Shown: in pieces, positions 18,254 through 28,054 of the stretch | How the letters are laid out: each line of letters opens with the position of its first letter | Position numbering within the stretch: the stretch's first letter is position 1 | Assembly: GCA_014190895.1 (NCBI GenBank) | Contig: BJGV01000003.1 | Span: 1-64,000, forward strand | Source: Nitrosomonadaceae bacterium | GTDB lineage: Bacteria > Pseudomonadota > Gammaproteobacteria > Burkholderiales > Nitrosomonadaceae | Direction of reading: 5' to 3' | Length of the DNA stretch: 64,000 nt | The notes under the pieces: generated by a model | Databases searched by the model: none | Seen by the model: only the letters and a program-made list of their open reading frames with translations | Told to the model about the DNA's origin: nothing | Position numbers and translations under genes: made by a program

Positions 18254-19384
18254 TTATTCCTTACTAGATCGATCATGTTGCTGTAGCGCCCACTGTGTAT
18301 GTTCACGTACTAGTGATAAATTATCATCACGCCGAGCTTGTAGAGCGTCAATAATCGTTTTGGATGAGGGCGCATTGCCTAGCCCTACTGATAAATTGCG
18401 TAACCACTGCTCATAGCCAATTCGTCGAATTGGACTGCCGGCAAGTTTAGTTTCAAATTCTGCCTTATTCCAACCAAATAACTCAACTAAAGATGCGTCA
18501 TCCAACCCATTGCGTACGCTAAAATCAGTCTCGTCTGTAATCGAGGCGTATTTGTTCCAAGGGCAGATGAGCTGGCAATCATCACAGCCATACACTCTAT
18601 TCCCAATTAAAGGACGCAAGGCTTCTGGGATGCTTCCTTTATGCTCAATAGTAAGGTAGGAGATACAGCGTCTTGCATCTAGTTGATAAGGCCCGATGAT
18701 GGCCTGGGTAGGACAAATTTCTATGCATTTATTACAGGTGCCGCAGTGATCACTTGTGATGCCATCAACGAGTAACGGTAAATCGGTATATAACTCACCC
18801 AGAAAAAACATTGATCCAGCCTCACGCGAAAGCAATAAAGTATGTTTTCCGCGCCAACCAAGTCCAGATTTCTGTGCCCATTCTACTTCCATTACCGGAG
18901 CGCTGTCAGTGAATACACGGTAATTAAAATTGCCTATCTCTGCACTAATTTTATCTGCAAACTTTTGTAAACGCTTGCGTAGCACTTTATGATAATCACG
19001 ACCCAACGCATAGCGGGATATAAATGCTTTCTTCCCATCTTTTATAATTTCCCAGCTATTTCTTGTTTTAGGCGGCATATAGTTCATGCGCACTGATATT
19101 ACTCTTAGCGTACCCGGTACAAGCTCTGTTGGACGAGTGCGACGAGTGCCGTGTTTTGCCATATAATCCATACTGCCATGGTAATTTTTGCTTAACCAGT
19201 CATGCAAACCCAACTCCACTTTTGACATATCGGTGTTGGCATCGGCAATGCCAACACCTTGGAAACCAAGTTCTTTGCCCCATATTTTTATAGCAGCGGT
19301 TAATGAAGCGGGGTCTAATGACCAATTTTTAGGAAAGCTTTCTTGCATAATTTTAATTATCTTGGTCCTGTTATAACGCGCCAT
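18254..19384 (-). CDS. queG: Epoxyqueuosine reductase
   Basis: A cobalamin-dependent iron-sulfur enzyme that performs the last step of queuosine synthesis in tRNA. Two 4Fe-4S motifs are visible: CGTCNKCIEICPTQAI and CDDCQLICPWN. The catalytic Asp segment is VFTDSAPVMEVEWAQKSGLGW. The first Met of the track (19384) has no ribosome site; MQESFPKNW at 19348 may be the true start. Both choices overlap or abut the divergent tsaE start, so the two genes share a very compact head-to-head junction. Confidence 0.95.
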   Translation of the reverse strand: MARYNRTKIIKIMQESFPKNWSLDPASLTAAIKIWGKELGFQGVGIADANTDMSKVELGLHDWLSKNYHGSMDYMAKHGTRRTRPTELVPGTLRVISVRMNYMPPKTRNSWEIIKDGKKAFISRYALGRDYHKVLRKRLQKFADKISAEIGNFNYRVFTDSAPVMEVEWAQKSGLGWRGKHTLLLSREAGSMFFLGELYTDLPLLVDGITSDHCGTCNKCIEICPTQAIIGPYQLDARRCISYLTIEHKGSIPEALRPLIGNRVYGCDDCQLICPWNKYASITDETDFSVRNGLDDASLVELFGWNKAEFETKLAGSPIRRIGYEQWLRNLSVGLGNAPSSKTIIDALQARRDDNLSLVREHTQWALQQHDRSSKE

Positions 19385-19837
19385 CTTGCGGACGAGATAG
19401 CAACTTTAGCGCTTGGAGGTGAATTTGTGTCAGCATTACATCCAGGTCTTGTTATCTTTTTAAGTGGCAATATTGGCGCAGGTAAAACTACACTTGTGCG
19501 CGGCATCTTGTATGGGTTGGGTTATCAGGGCAAAGTGAGAAGTCCTACATACAATCTAGTGCAACTTTATCAAATTTCTAGATTACACTTATATCACTTT
19601 GATTTCTATCGTTTCACCGATCCAATGGAATGGGAAGAAGCAGGTTTTCGTGAGTATTTTAATATTGATTCAATTTGTTTAATTGAATGGCCGGAAAAAG
19701 TGGGAAAATTGCTGCCAATAGCAGATCTGCAAATTTCTATTAATATCATCGAAACGGGCAGAAATATTGAAATTCTGGCAGGTACGGAGACAGGCAGACA
19801 ATGTCTAGAACAGTGGCAAGCTTCAATTCATTATTAA
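19343..19837 (+). CDS. tsaE: tRNA threonylcarbamoyladenosine biosynthesis ATPase
   Basis: TsaE is the ATPase that supports the TsaB-TsaD complex making t6A37 in tRNA. The Walker A motif is SGNIGAGKTTLVRG (residues ~45-58), followed by SPTYNLVQLY and HLYHFDFYRF. The terminal LIEWPEKV segment is typical. The start is TTG (19343) with AGGAAAG 8 bases upstream. The N-terminus from this start (LADEIATLALGG) aligns with family expectation. The end overlaps the start of amiC, so the order tsaE-amiC is an operon, as in many proteobacteria. Confidence 0.94.
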   Translation: MHNFNYLGPVITRHLADEIATLALGGEFVSALHPGLVIFLSGNIGAGKTTLVRGILYGLGYQGKVRSPTYNLVQLYQISRLHLYHFDFYRFTDPMEWEEAGFREYFNIDSICLIEWPEKVGKLLPIADLQISINIIETGRNIEILAGTETGRQCLEQWQASIHY

Positions 19838-21147
19838 TTATATTAGTGATGAGTTGCTACGAACGTTTAATTTTATTAGTCATTTACATACTATCACTCC
19901 TATTAATGACTTTGTTCGGCAACGTTGTGCTTGCTGATACAAATATCAGCTCTGTTCGTGTCTGGCCAGCATCAGAGTACACGCGCCTTACTTTGGAATC
20001 ACCAACGCCCATTAAATACTCGCTCAGTTTAATTAAGAATCCGGATCGCGTGGTTTTGGACCTAGAAAATGTTGCGCTGAATCTAGAATTAAAAAGTCTT
20101 CCTAGTAAAATTAATGCAACCGATCCTTATATCCAAGCCCTGCGCATTGGAAATTTTAAGCCGGGTACATTGCGCTTGGTGCTAGATCTAAAAACCGAGG
20201 TTGTACCACAAGCATTTCTACTTAAGCCTGTGACGAACTACAGTTACCGCTTAGTGTTAGATATTTATCCCGCCATTCCATCTGATCCAATGATGGCATT
20301 ACTTCAAAAAGAAAGAAATATAGCAACACAAACTAATATCGGTATTAGTACTAATAATATTGACGCCAAATTCCTCGAGAGAAATGACACAAGAAACGAG
20401 AATATTAGAAAAACTGAGCCAGAGGCGAATCGGTTGATTACCATTGTAATTGACCCGGGGCACGGTGGTGAAGATTCCGGTGCAATGAGTCGAAAGGGAA
20501 CACAAGAAAAAGATATTACTCTGGCTATTGCTCGCAAACTCAAAATAAAAATAGATGCAGAGTCTAACATGCGCGGGGCTTTGACGCGCGATGGAGATTA
20601 CTTTATATCATTACCAATGCGTTTAGTAAAAGCACGACAGGTCAATGCGGACTTATTTGTATCAGTTCACGCCGATGCTTTTATTAAGCAACATGCTCGG
20701 GGATCTTCGGTGTTTGCGTTATCTGAATCAGGGGCCACTTCCGCTGCTGCAAGCTGGCTGGCCAAGAAAGAGAATGAAGCTGATTTAATTGGTGGCGTTA
20801 ATTTAGATGTCAAAGATCATTACCTTAAACAAACTTTATTGGATCTATCGCAAACAGCAACAATTAATGACAGTCTAAGATTGGCTAAAGAAGTGCTATC
20901 GGAGATTAAAGAAGTCAATCAACTACATAAAAATGATGTTGAGCAGGCTGGATTTGCTGTGCTCAAATCTCCTGACATTCCTTCTATTTTAGTGGAAACT
21001 GCTTTTATCAGTAATCCAGATGAGGAGAGAAAACTGAAAAATCCTGTCTACCAAGATCAAATGGCCGAGGCAATACTTATTGGAATTAAAAGTTATTTTG
21101 CCAAGAATCCACCGTTATCGCGCTCAAGATCAGTACAATTGGAATAA
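19801..21147 (+). CDS. amiC: N-acetylmuramoyl-L-alanine amidase (AmiC type)
   Basis: A periplasmic zinc amidase that splits septal peptidoglycan for daughter cell separation. After the signal peptide there is an AMIN domain (SSVRVWPASEYTRLTLES...), then the Amidase_3 domain. The zinc and catalytic residues are in VIDPGHGGEDSGAM, QEKDITLAIA, DLFVSVHADAF and ILVETAFISNPDEE. Two starts are possible. ATG 19801 has AGG 6 bases before it and overlaps tsaE by 37 bases. ATG 19849 (MSCYERLILLVIY) gives a cleaner signal peptide. Confidence 0.93.
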   Translation: MSRTVASFNSLLIILVMSCYERLILLVIYILSLLLMTLFGNVVLADTNISSVRVWPASEYTRLTLESPTPIKYSLSLIKNPDRVVLDLENVALNLELKSLPSKINATDPYIQALRIGNFKPGTLRLVLDLKTEVVPQAFLLKPVTNYSYRLVLDIYPAIPSDPMMALLQKERNIATQTNIGISTNNIDAKFLERNDTRNENIRKTEPEANRLITIVIDPGHGGEDSGAMSRKGTQEKDITLAIARKLKIKIDAESNMRGALTRDGDYFISLPMRLVKARQVNADLFVSVHADAFIKQHARGSSVFALSESGATSAAASWLAKKENEADLIGGVNLDVKDHYLKQTLLDLSQTATINDSLRLAKEVLSEIKEVNQLHKNDVEQAGFAVLKSPDIPSILVETAFISNPDEERKLKNPVYQDQMAEAILIGIKSYFAKNPPLSRSRSVQLE

Positions 21148-21314
21148 TTATCTTTTCCTTATCCAGAATTCTCTTGCCTTAATAGACTGTTAGCCGTAAC
21201 GATAGTCGGCACTCCATTGCGCCATCAAGGAGATCTAATAGTATCCACGGAGAATGTTTTATTCTGATATGATTTAACATAGATAAACAGTAGGGATTTA
21301 CTCCGCGCTTAGTC

Positions 21315-22931
21315 ATGAAAGTTGTCGTTGCCCAAATTAATTCCACAGTCGGCGATTTTGCTGGCAATGTCGCAAAAATTCTTGACTTTACTGAGTTAGC
21401 AAAAGGTAACGGCGCCACTCTAGTCATTACTCCAGAATTAGCTTTATCCGGTTATCCGCCAGAGGATTTATTTTTACAAGAAGGGTTTTATCTTGCCTGT
21501 CAGAATGCGCTTGCAGCTCTTGTAAAAAAAATAAATGGCATAACGCTCTTAATAGGTCATCCGTATTTACTTGGCACCAATCTATATAGCGCCGTCTCTA
21601 TAATAAATGACAATAAAATTATAGTCACACATTATAAAAATAGACCTATAAAACCAAATTTCTTGGATCGACGGTATTGTTCCGAATCCGATTCAAATTT
21701 ACACATATTCAATCTTGAAGGGGCAAAGTTTGGCATCATCATTGGCGCCGATATGTGGCATGAAAGTGTTGCGAATGCTGCTAAAGAAGGGGGGGTAGAC
21801 GTTTTATTGACGCTTAATGCCTCACGATATCACATTAACAAACAAGCGTCGCGCTATCAAATTATGCGTCAATATGTCAGCAGATCTAACGCTGCTCTTG
21901 TATATGCTAATTCGATAGGCGGCCAAGATGAGCTAGTTTTTGATGGCGCTTCCTTTGCCATGAATAACCAAGGGGAGCTGACTCATCAATTCGATGAATT
22001 TGTCGAAACGCTAGGTCTAGTCGAATTACAAAATAATATACCTGTTCAAGGAAAAATTATCCCATTAAAAATTCTGCAAGGAGCTGTTTATCAAGCATTG
22101 TGTCTCGGGGTAAAAGATTTTGTCTGCAAAAATAAATTTTCTGGGGTGCTTCTAGGGTTATCGGGGGGTGTTGATTCAGCTCTTACACTGGCAATCGCTG
22201 TTGATGCCTTAGGTGCTGATAAAGTATGGGCGGTAATGATGTCGTCAGAATATACTGCTGATATTAGTTTACAAGATGCACGCACGATGGCAAAAGAACT
22301 AGGTGTACGATACAGCGAATTCTCTATTAAACTAATTCTTGATCAGTTTCTAGGGATATTGCAGAATAAATTTGAAGGATCGCAGAAAGGCAAAGATGCA
22401 GACATCGCAGAAGAAAATTTGCAAGCACGTATACGTGGCACGTTTCTAATGACGTTATCCAATAAATATGGCTCTATTGTACTTACTACTAGTAATAAAT
22501 CTGAAATAGCGGTGGGTTATTGCACACTATATGGCGATATGGCAGGCGGTCTTGCGGTACTCAAAGATATCTATAAAACCAGGGTGTACCAGCTTTGTCA
22601 TTATCGCAATAGTCTGGGGAGAGTAATTCCAGAGCGCGTTATTCAACGCGCACCCTCTGCTGAGTTACGCCATAATCAGTTAGATCAGGACAGTTTGCCA
22701 TCTTATGAAATACTCGATGGCATTATTGAAGCCTACGTAGAGAAGAATATGTCGCCGCATGAAATTATCAGTATGAACTATGCTGAAATTGATGTAAGGC
22801 AAGTTGTGGAACTTATTCATGCAAGTGAATTTAAGCGCCGTCAATCACCGATTGGTATTCATGTGACTGAACGCGGTTTCGACAGAGACCGGCATTATCC
22901 GATTACATCAAAATACAGGGATCGATTGTAG
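21315..22931 (+). CDS. nadE: NAD+ synthetase, two-domain, with degenerate glutaminase site
   Basis: Makes NAD+ from deamido-NAD+, ATP and an amide donor. The N-terminal nitrilase-like domain keeps the triad Glu (TPELALSGYPPEDL, residue 41) and a Lys at 108. The nucleophile motif normally read as CED(I/M)W is GADMW at residues 144-148, so the catalytic Cys and the next Glu are gone. The C-terminal synthetase domain is intact: LLGLSGGVDSALTLAIA, TTSNKSEIAVGYCTLYGDMAGG, RAPSAELR. I infer an ammonia-dependent enzyme. 538 aa is normal. It is followed by glnB. Confidence 0.93.
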   Translation: MKVVVAQINSTVGDFAGNVAKILDFTELAKGNGATLVITPELALSGYPPEDLFLQEGFYLACQNALAALVKKINGITLLIGHPYLLGTNLYSAVSIINDNKIIVTHYKNRPIKPNFLDRRYCSESDSNLHIFNLEGAKFGIIIGADMWHESVANAAKEGGVDVLLTLNASRYHINKQASRYQIMRQYVSRSNAALVYANSIGGQDELVFDGASFAMNNQGELTHQFDEFVETLGLVELQNNIPVQGKIIPLKILQGAVYQALCLGVKDFVCKNKFSGVLLGLSGGVDSALTLAIAVDALGADKVWAVMMSSEYTADISLQDARTMAKELGVRYSEFSIKLILDQFLGILQNKFEGSQKGKDADIAEENLQARIRGTFLMTLSNKYGSIVLTTSNKSEIAVGYCTLYGDMAGGLAVLKDIYKTRVYQLCHYRNSLGRVIPERVIQRAPSAELRHNQLDQDSLPSYEILDGIIEAYVEKNMSPHEIISMNYAEIDVRQVVELIHASEFKRRQSPIGIHVTERGFDRDRHYPITSKYRDRL

Positions 22932-23024
22932 TAAACCACAATACAACATGGTCAAAGAATAGGCTTTCTGTAATTAGTCTAGAAGTGAATGAGTTCATCT
23001 GATGTACTCTATTAGGATATTTAA

Positions 23025-23378
<354 letters not shown>

Positions 23379-23448
23379 TCTATAGCTGGCATTAGTTACT
23401 TCATACTTTCTTTATTTGGAGTTTTTTGTGCCCCCCAGGATCTAGTCT

Positions 23449-24990
23449 ATGAGTAACAAACACGCCACAAATAAAATTCTTTATCTAGCAACTGTTCTGC
23501 TGTATTCAATTATCAACAATGTTTGTGCTAATGATTTACCTGACTTGGGAGATGTGTCTCAAGCTTCTATTTCTCTACATGAAGAGCGGCAACTCGGCTT
23601 ACAAATAATGTCTGAAATTCGGACTGATAGTAGTTATCTTGATGACACCGAGATAACCGGTTATCTCACTAATTTAGGTAATAAACTTATCGCCGGATCT
23701 AGTGAAGCCAGGCCCGATCAGACATTTGAATTCTTTTCCCTGACGGACCCGTCAGTTAATGCATTCGCATTGCCTGGCGGATTCATGGGCTTTAATAGCG
23801 GTCTTATTATGACGGCTCAAAGTGAGTCAGAGTTAGCTGGTGTAATGGCCCATGAAATTTCACATGTCACACAAAAGCATCTTGCTCGCATGATCTCCAC
23901 GCAGAAATATAGCATGGCGACCACCTTAGCATCATTAGCATTAGCGGTTCTGGCTTCACGTGCAAATTCACAAGCTGGAGCCGCTGTGATGGCAGTCACA
24001 CAAGCCACTGCAATACAGTTACAACTAAATTTCACTCGTGACCATGAGAAAGAAGCTGACCGTATTGGGCTCAACGTATTGATTAACGCCGGATTCGATC
24101 CTCGTGGAATGTCAACATTCTTTGGGCGTCTCCAAACAATCGGGAGATTTCAGGACAACGGTGCGCCCTCTTATCTGCGCACCCACCCTCTTACCTTTGA
24201 GCGCATTGCAGATATTGATAATCGTATTCAAAATACCCTCTATCGCCAGGTTCCGGACAGTATTGATTTCCGACTTGTACGCGCCAAACTACGTGCTTCA
24301 GAGGGAAAAGCGAGGGATGCGGTAATGCATTTTGACGCTAACTTACGAGACAAGCGTTATAACGATGAAACCGTGGAACGTTACGGACTAGTTAACGCCC
24401 TCCTGCGTGACGGAGATTTCGTACGCGCGAGCAAAGAATTAATGCTCCTATATGAATCTCCACAACCTGACTCTATAAACAAAAAATCTGGAAATCTTTA
24501 TCTGGGAGTCCCCATCCGAGTTGAGCGCAAAGCATTAAAGTCTAATGCCATGATTGAAACTCTTTCGGCTCGCGTTAAGTTATCTACGGGAGAGATTGCT
24601 GAGGCTCTGGATATTTATCAGGCTGCACTACAAATTTATCCTCAACACCGGACGTTAATTTACGATTATGCTACCGCACTTTTACGAAATGGCCGGAAAA
24701 ATGCAGCACTTAAATTTTTGAGTCAGGAATTACTGTCGGCTCCTAATGATGCGCGCCTTTATAAATTACAAGCTCAAAGTTATGAAGCGCTTGGAAATAA
24801 TATGCTACAACACCGTGCACAGGCTGAAGTTTATTTTCAACAGGGTGATCTGCACGCCGCTATTACTCAGTTAGAGACTGGACTAAAAACTGGTGATGGT
24901 GATTTTTATCAGATGTCAGGAATGGAAGCACGTCTCAAGAAACTACGCGAGATAGCTGCCGACGGAAAGAAAAAAATCAAATTCTGGTAA
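23449..24990 (+). CDS. M48 metalloprotease with TPR repeats (BepA/YfgC-like)
   Basis: A periplasmic zinc protease and chaperone in outer-membrane protein quality control. A signal peptide (ILYLATVLLYSIINNVCA) is followed by the M48 domain with HEISH (residues 135-139) and the third ligand Glu in FTRDHEKEADRIGL. The second half is a TPR-like helical array (for example GEIAEALDIYQAALQIYPQHRTLIYDYATALL). AGGATC precedes the ATG. At 513 aa it matches BepA in domain order. Confidence 0.9.
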   Translation: MSNKHATNKILYLATVLLYSIINNVCANDLPDLGDVSQASISLHEERQLGLQIMSEIRTDSSYLDDTEITGYLTNLGNKLIAGSSEARPDQTFEFFSLTDPSVNAFALPGGFMGFNSGLIMTAQSESELAGVMAHEISHVTQKHLARMISTQKYSMATTLASLALAVLASRANSQAGAAVMAVTQATAIQLQLNFTRDHEKEADRIGLNVLINAGFDPRGMSTFFGRLQTIGRFQDNGAPSYLRTHPLTFERIADIDNRIQNTLYRQVPDSIDFRLVRAKLRASEGKARDAVMHFDANLRDKRYNDETVERYGLVNALLRDGDFVRASKELMLLYESPQPDSINKKSGNLYLGVPIRVERKALKSNAMIETLSARVKLSTGEIAEALDIYQAALQIYPQHRTLIYDYATALLRNGRKNAALKFLSQELLSAPNDARLYKLQAQSYEALGNNMLQHRAQAEVYFQQGDLHAAITQLETGLKTGDGDFYQMSGMEARLKKLREIAADGKKKIKFW

Positions 24991-25011
24991 CTACGTGGCA
25001 CCAGAAAATTT

Positions 25012-25470
25012 TTATTCACAAGATTCTGGACGGTATTTGCTGGGGATGGTCGGCAAACTGCCTTTTATTGCATTAATTGTGTGATCATCGCAAGCCCATG
25101 TCAGACCATTTGCCGTTGCTAGCACTATGGTTTTATTTACTAGCCCGGTACTCACTCCGCTGGCATTAAACGTTGCCGTTACTTGAAAACCGAGGGCAAA
25201 AGTAGTTGGTGTAATACTGGCCACATGTTCGCTAGTTTGAACGGCAATCAGGGAATTAAATTCAGTTAGTGTTGGCCATATTTTCTGATCAAGGTAGAAC
25301 CTAGTAACTATAATTTTTGCCGCGTTCATTAGGTCGACTGCTTCGGTGACTTGCTTCTGAGCAAGGTAATCTTGGTAAGTCTGCACCCCTGCTGCTGCGA
25401 CAATACCAGCAATCGCAATTACAGTCATTTTTTCAATCAAAGTAGTGCCTTTCTTTTTCTGTTCTGCCAT
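25012..25470 (-). CDS. Type IV pilin-like protein with unusual processing site
   Basis: The N-terminus MAEQKKKG-TTLIEKMTVIAIAGIVAAAGVQTYQDYLAQKQV is a class III signal: short basic leader, Gly at -1, Glu at +5, and a hydrophobic helix. The mature first residue is Thr instead of Phe, and Lys replaces the usual Leu/Met at +6. The C-terminus has a likely disulfide pair (WACDDH and PESCE), as in major pilins. No other pilus gene lies near. It may be a minor pilin or a degenerate one. It is 152 aa and convergent with the protease gene. Confidence 0.8.
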   Translation of the reverse strand: MAEQKKKGTTLIEKMTVIAIAGIVAAAGVQTYQDYLAQKQVTEAVDLMNAAKIIVTRFYLDQKIWPTLTEFNSLIAVQTSEHVASITPTTFALGFQVTATFNASGVSTGLVNKTIVLATANGLTWACDDHTINAIKGSLPTIPSKYRPESCE

Positions 25471-25625
25471 GATAAAAATCTCTACCCTTAAAATTTATTT
25501 AAGAACTCTGCATACTGATCAGTTTAGCGCAACTGGGACAGGTGTCTCTTATTGACATCATAGTAAGTAATGTAATTTTTTTAATTCATGAGACGCGTAC
25601 ACTTAATCACTGCTATCGCTAACTG

Positions 25626-26051
25626 TTATTTAATCAACAGCACGGGTATTGTTGAGAGTTGTATGACTCTGCTGGCCACCGATCCCAGTAACAAACCCTT
25701 TACCGTTCCAGAGTCTATTGAACAAAGAATAATTTGATCGCATTGTTTCTCTTCAGCGTAGTGTACGATGCTTTCCGCAGGATTACCCACCATAATATAA
25801 GACTGCCAAGCAATACCAAATCGATCAAGATCATCACAAGCACTCTGTAGTTCTCTGGCACCCTCTTCTTGGTGATACTGCTCAATGTTTTCTTTATCAA
25901 TAAACATAAGGGCATTCCCGCGTAACGGGGGCTGCACATTTAACAAGTGAATTTCTGGCACTTCTTTGTACCAGTTAATTAGTTTGGTAAGGCCTATAAC
26001 CCCTTGCTTGGAGGTTTCAGACTCATTGACCGGCAACAAGAATTTTAGCAT
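25626..26051 (-). CDS. Universal stress protein (UspA family)
   Basis: A 141-aa cytoplasmic protein with the UspA alpha/beta fold. It opens with LKFLLPVNESETSKQGV and ends with the nucleotide-binding pattern GTVKGLLLGSVASRVIQLSTIPVLLIK. The G-x2-G-x-x-x-x-GS spacing suggests ATP binding. The substrate is unknown. It lies 70 bases downstream of the TerC gene and in the same direction, so the two could be co-transcribed. Confidence 0.9.
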   Translation of the reverse strand: MLKFLLPVNESETSKQGVIGLTKLINWYKEVPEIHLLNVQPPLRGNALMFIDKENIEQYHQEEGARELQSACDDLDRFGIAWQSYIMVGNPAESIVHYAEEKQCDQIILCSIDSGTVKGLLLGSVASRVIQLSTIPVLLIK

Positions 26052-26121
26052 ACCTGCCTCTCTTCAGAATAACATTTACAACTACGGTGGTTGTAATAGT
26101 TTGCTCGTATTGACGTCTAAA

Positions 26122-26817
26122 TTATTCGCCCTGACAGGATTTTTTTAACTCTCTAACTGCCAACTGTTTGCCAGCGACAATGACTATTAATACTCCAAGA
26201 ATTGGGAGCAGCCAGTGTAAAAAAATCGCATTGCTATCAACCCATTCTTTGATTATTGCGTCGGTTACAATCATTGCACCCGCAATCCAACCAAGTAGTC
26301 CAGCACCAATAACAATAGCAACGGGGAAGCGATCCATAAGCTTCATCACGAATTTACTCCCCCAGACAATGATAGGCACACTAATTACCAGCCCAAAAAT
26401 TACTAAACTCAAACTATCTCTGGCTGCTCCAGCAATAGCAATAACGTTATCCAGACTCATTACAGCATCGGCAATAATTATTGTCTTAATTGCAACTAGT
26501 AAAGTAGCATTAGCATTGATCTTATGTTTCCCGTTCTTGGGTTCTGGTTTCAGCAATTTAATTCCAATCCATACTAATAGGAGTGCGGCAACAATCTTCA
26601 AAAATGGGATCTTTAATAAAGAGAGAGCAAAGAAAACCATTACTACTCTCAGACTAACGGCACCAAATACCCCCCAAAAAATTCCCTGATTACGTTGTTT
26701 TTCTGGCAAATGTCGACATGCAAGCGCAATTACAACCGCATTGTCGCCGCCTAACACAATATCAATAGCGATAATTTGTAATACTGCAATCCAGAATTGT
26801 GGGTCGACGATATCCAT
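26122..26817 (-). CDS. TerC/YjbE family integral membrane protein
   Basis: 231 aa with about seven hydrophobic segments. The family signatures are LGGDNAVVIALACRHLP near the N-terminus and VMSLDNVIAIAGAARDSL in the middle, each with the acidic Asp-Asn pair placed in a helix. Relatives are implicated in manganese export and metal loading of secreted enzymes. The substrate here is inferred, not shown. It starts with ATG at 26817. Confidence 0.88.
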   Translation of the reverse strand: MDIVDPQFWIAVLQIIAIDIVLGGDNAVVIALACRHLPEKQRNQGIFWGVFGAVSLRVVMVFFALSLLKIPFLKIVAALLLVWIGIKLLKPEPKNGKHKINANATLLVAIKTIIIADAVMSLDNVIAIAGAARDSLSLVIFGLVISVPIIVWGSKFVMKLMDRFPVAIVIGAGLLGWIAGAMIVTDAIIKEWVDSNAIFLHWLLPILGVLIVIVAGKQLAVRELKKSCQGE

Positions 26818-26872
26818 AGACTAATTTTTTAAAAAAACGAGGAGGCATTTAGTTTTATTAAAAATTAAATTG

Positions 26873-28054
26873 CTATTCTTTGTGCATACTAACAATTTCT
26901 GCATTTCTATCCTTGGTCTCAATAAATTGTAAGATTTCATTCTTGCGAGACATCGCATCTTGGTAACCTAGATTAATCAAATCTTGACAGAAAGATTGTT
27001 CAAATAACAGGTAACTTACTAGGGTCGAGTCAGCATAGCCTATTGCACCGATAGCACCGTACAACAAACGCATAAATCGTGGCAGAGTCTGTGTGTGACG
27101 TTCTGCAATTTTACCAATATCTTCACTGGGAGAAATCACCATTGACTGTATTGGACGCAATGGCGCGTTGCATTGCAGTGACTCTTTTGAGGCCAGTGAA
27201 ATAGCTTGATTAATGCTCTGCAGGCGCTCTAGATCGTTATCTAGACTATCAAGGAGGGCGCTACTCATGAAATGCCCGATAACTCGAGCCAATGGCGGAT
27301 AATTTTTGATTTTAGAGTCGGGTTGGATAGCGGTTCTATTTTGTGTGGTTATTATCATTACTCGCTCTGCACCCAGATGCAGAGCGGGACTAATAGGCGC
27401 AAACTGATGCATTGAACCATCGCAAAAATAGTTACTGTCTATCTTCTCTGCGGGAAAAATGAGAGGAATAGCGGAAGACGCTATTAGATGTTTGACGTCA
27501 ATATGTACCGGAATTCCGGTGCGGCGGGCACGATCCCAAGGTATGATGGTATTGATACTTTGGTAGAATGTAACTGATTTCTCTGAAGAATAACTCCAAG
27601 CAGTAATGCTCAGGCCATGCAAAGTACCGTTCTGAATGTTTTTTTGGATGTTGTGAAAAGGTAATATACGCTCAAGTAACTTTACTAATGGTGCGCTGTT
27701 TAGTAGAGAAACTGCATTATTTCTATGGAATAATAACGTGAACAACAAACGTATGCCATTGAGTAATACGCCCATAAAATCAGAGCGATAAACTTGATTA
27801 ACATGAAGATTGCTCCACATACTCACTAAGTGCCTTACCCCTCTTTGGAAGTTCCCAGTCGAAGCTGCAAGGGCGGCGGCATTAATTGCCCCAGCAGAAG
27901 TACCACAGATAATTGAAAAAGGGCTACGCCTGCTTTCCGGTAGCATCGCGGCAATTGCTCTGAGTGCTCCAACTTGATAAGCAGCACGAGCACCTCCTCC
28001 AGTAAGAATGAGGCCAATCTTGGCTACTGATGGGGAGAGATTCGACTTATTCAT
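26873..28054 (-). CDS. Patatin-like phospholipase
   Basis: A Ser-Asp dyad lipid hydrolase. The oxyanion hole is GLILTGGGARAAYQVGALRAI (residues ~14-34). The nucleophile elbow is CGTSAGAINAAALA. The catalytic Asp lies in FCDGSMHQFAPISPAL. No signal peptide is seen, so it is probably cytoplasmic or peripheral on the inner membrane. The remaining C-terminal part has no motif I know. 393 aa is normal for the bacterial RssA-related type. Confidence 0.88.
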   Translation of the reverse strand: MNKSNLSPSVAKIGLILTGGGARAAYQVGALRAIAAMLPESRRSPFSIICGTSAGAINAAALAASTGNFQRGVRHLVSMWSNLHVNQVYRSDFMGVLLNGIRLLFTLLFHRNNAVSLLNSAPLVKLLERILPFHNIQKNIQNGTLHGLSITAWSYSSEKSVTFYQSINTIIPWDRARRTGIPVHIDVKHLIASSAIPLIFPAEKIDSNYFCDGSMHQFAPISPALHLGAERVMIITTQNRTAIQPDSKIKNYPPLARVIGHFMSSALLDSLDNDLERLQSINQAISLASKESLQCNAPLRPIQSMVISPSEDIGKIAERHTQTLPRFMRLLYGAIGAIGYADSTLVSYLLFEQSFCQDLINLGYQDAMSRKNEILQFIETKDRNAEIVSMHKE

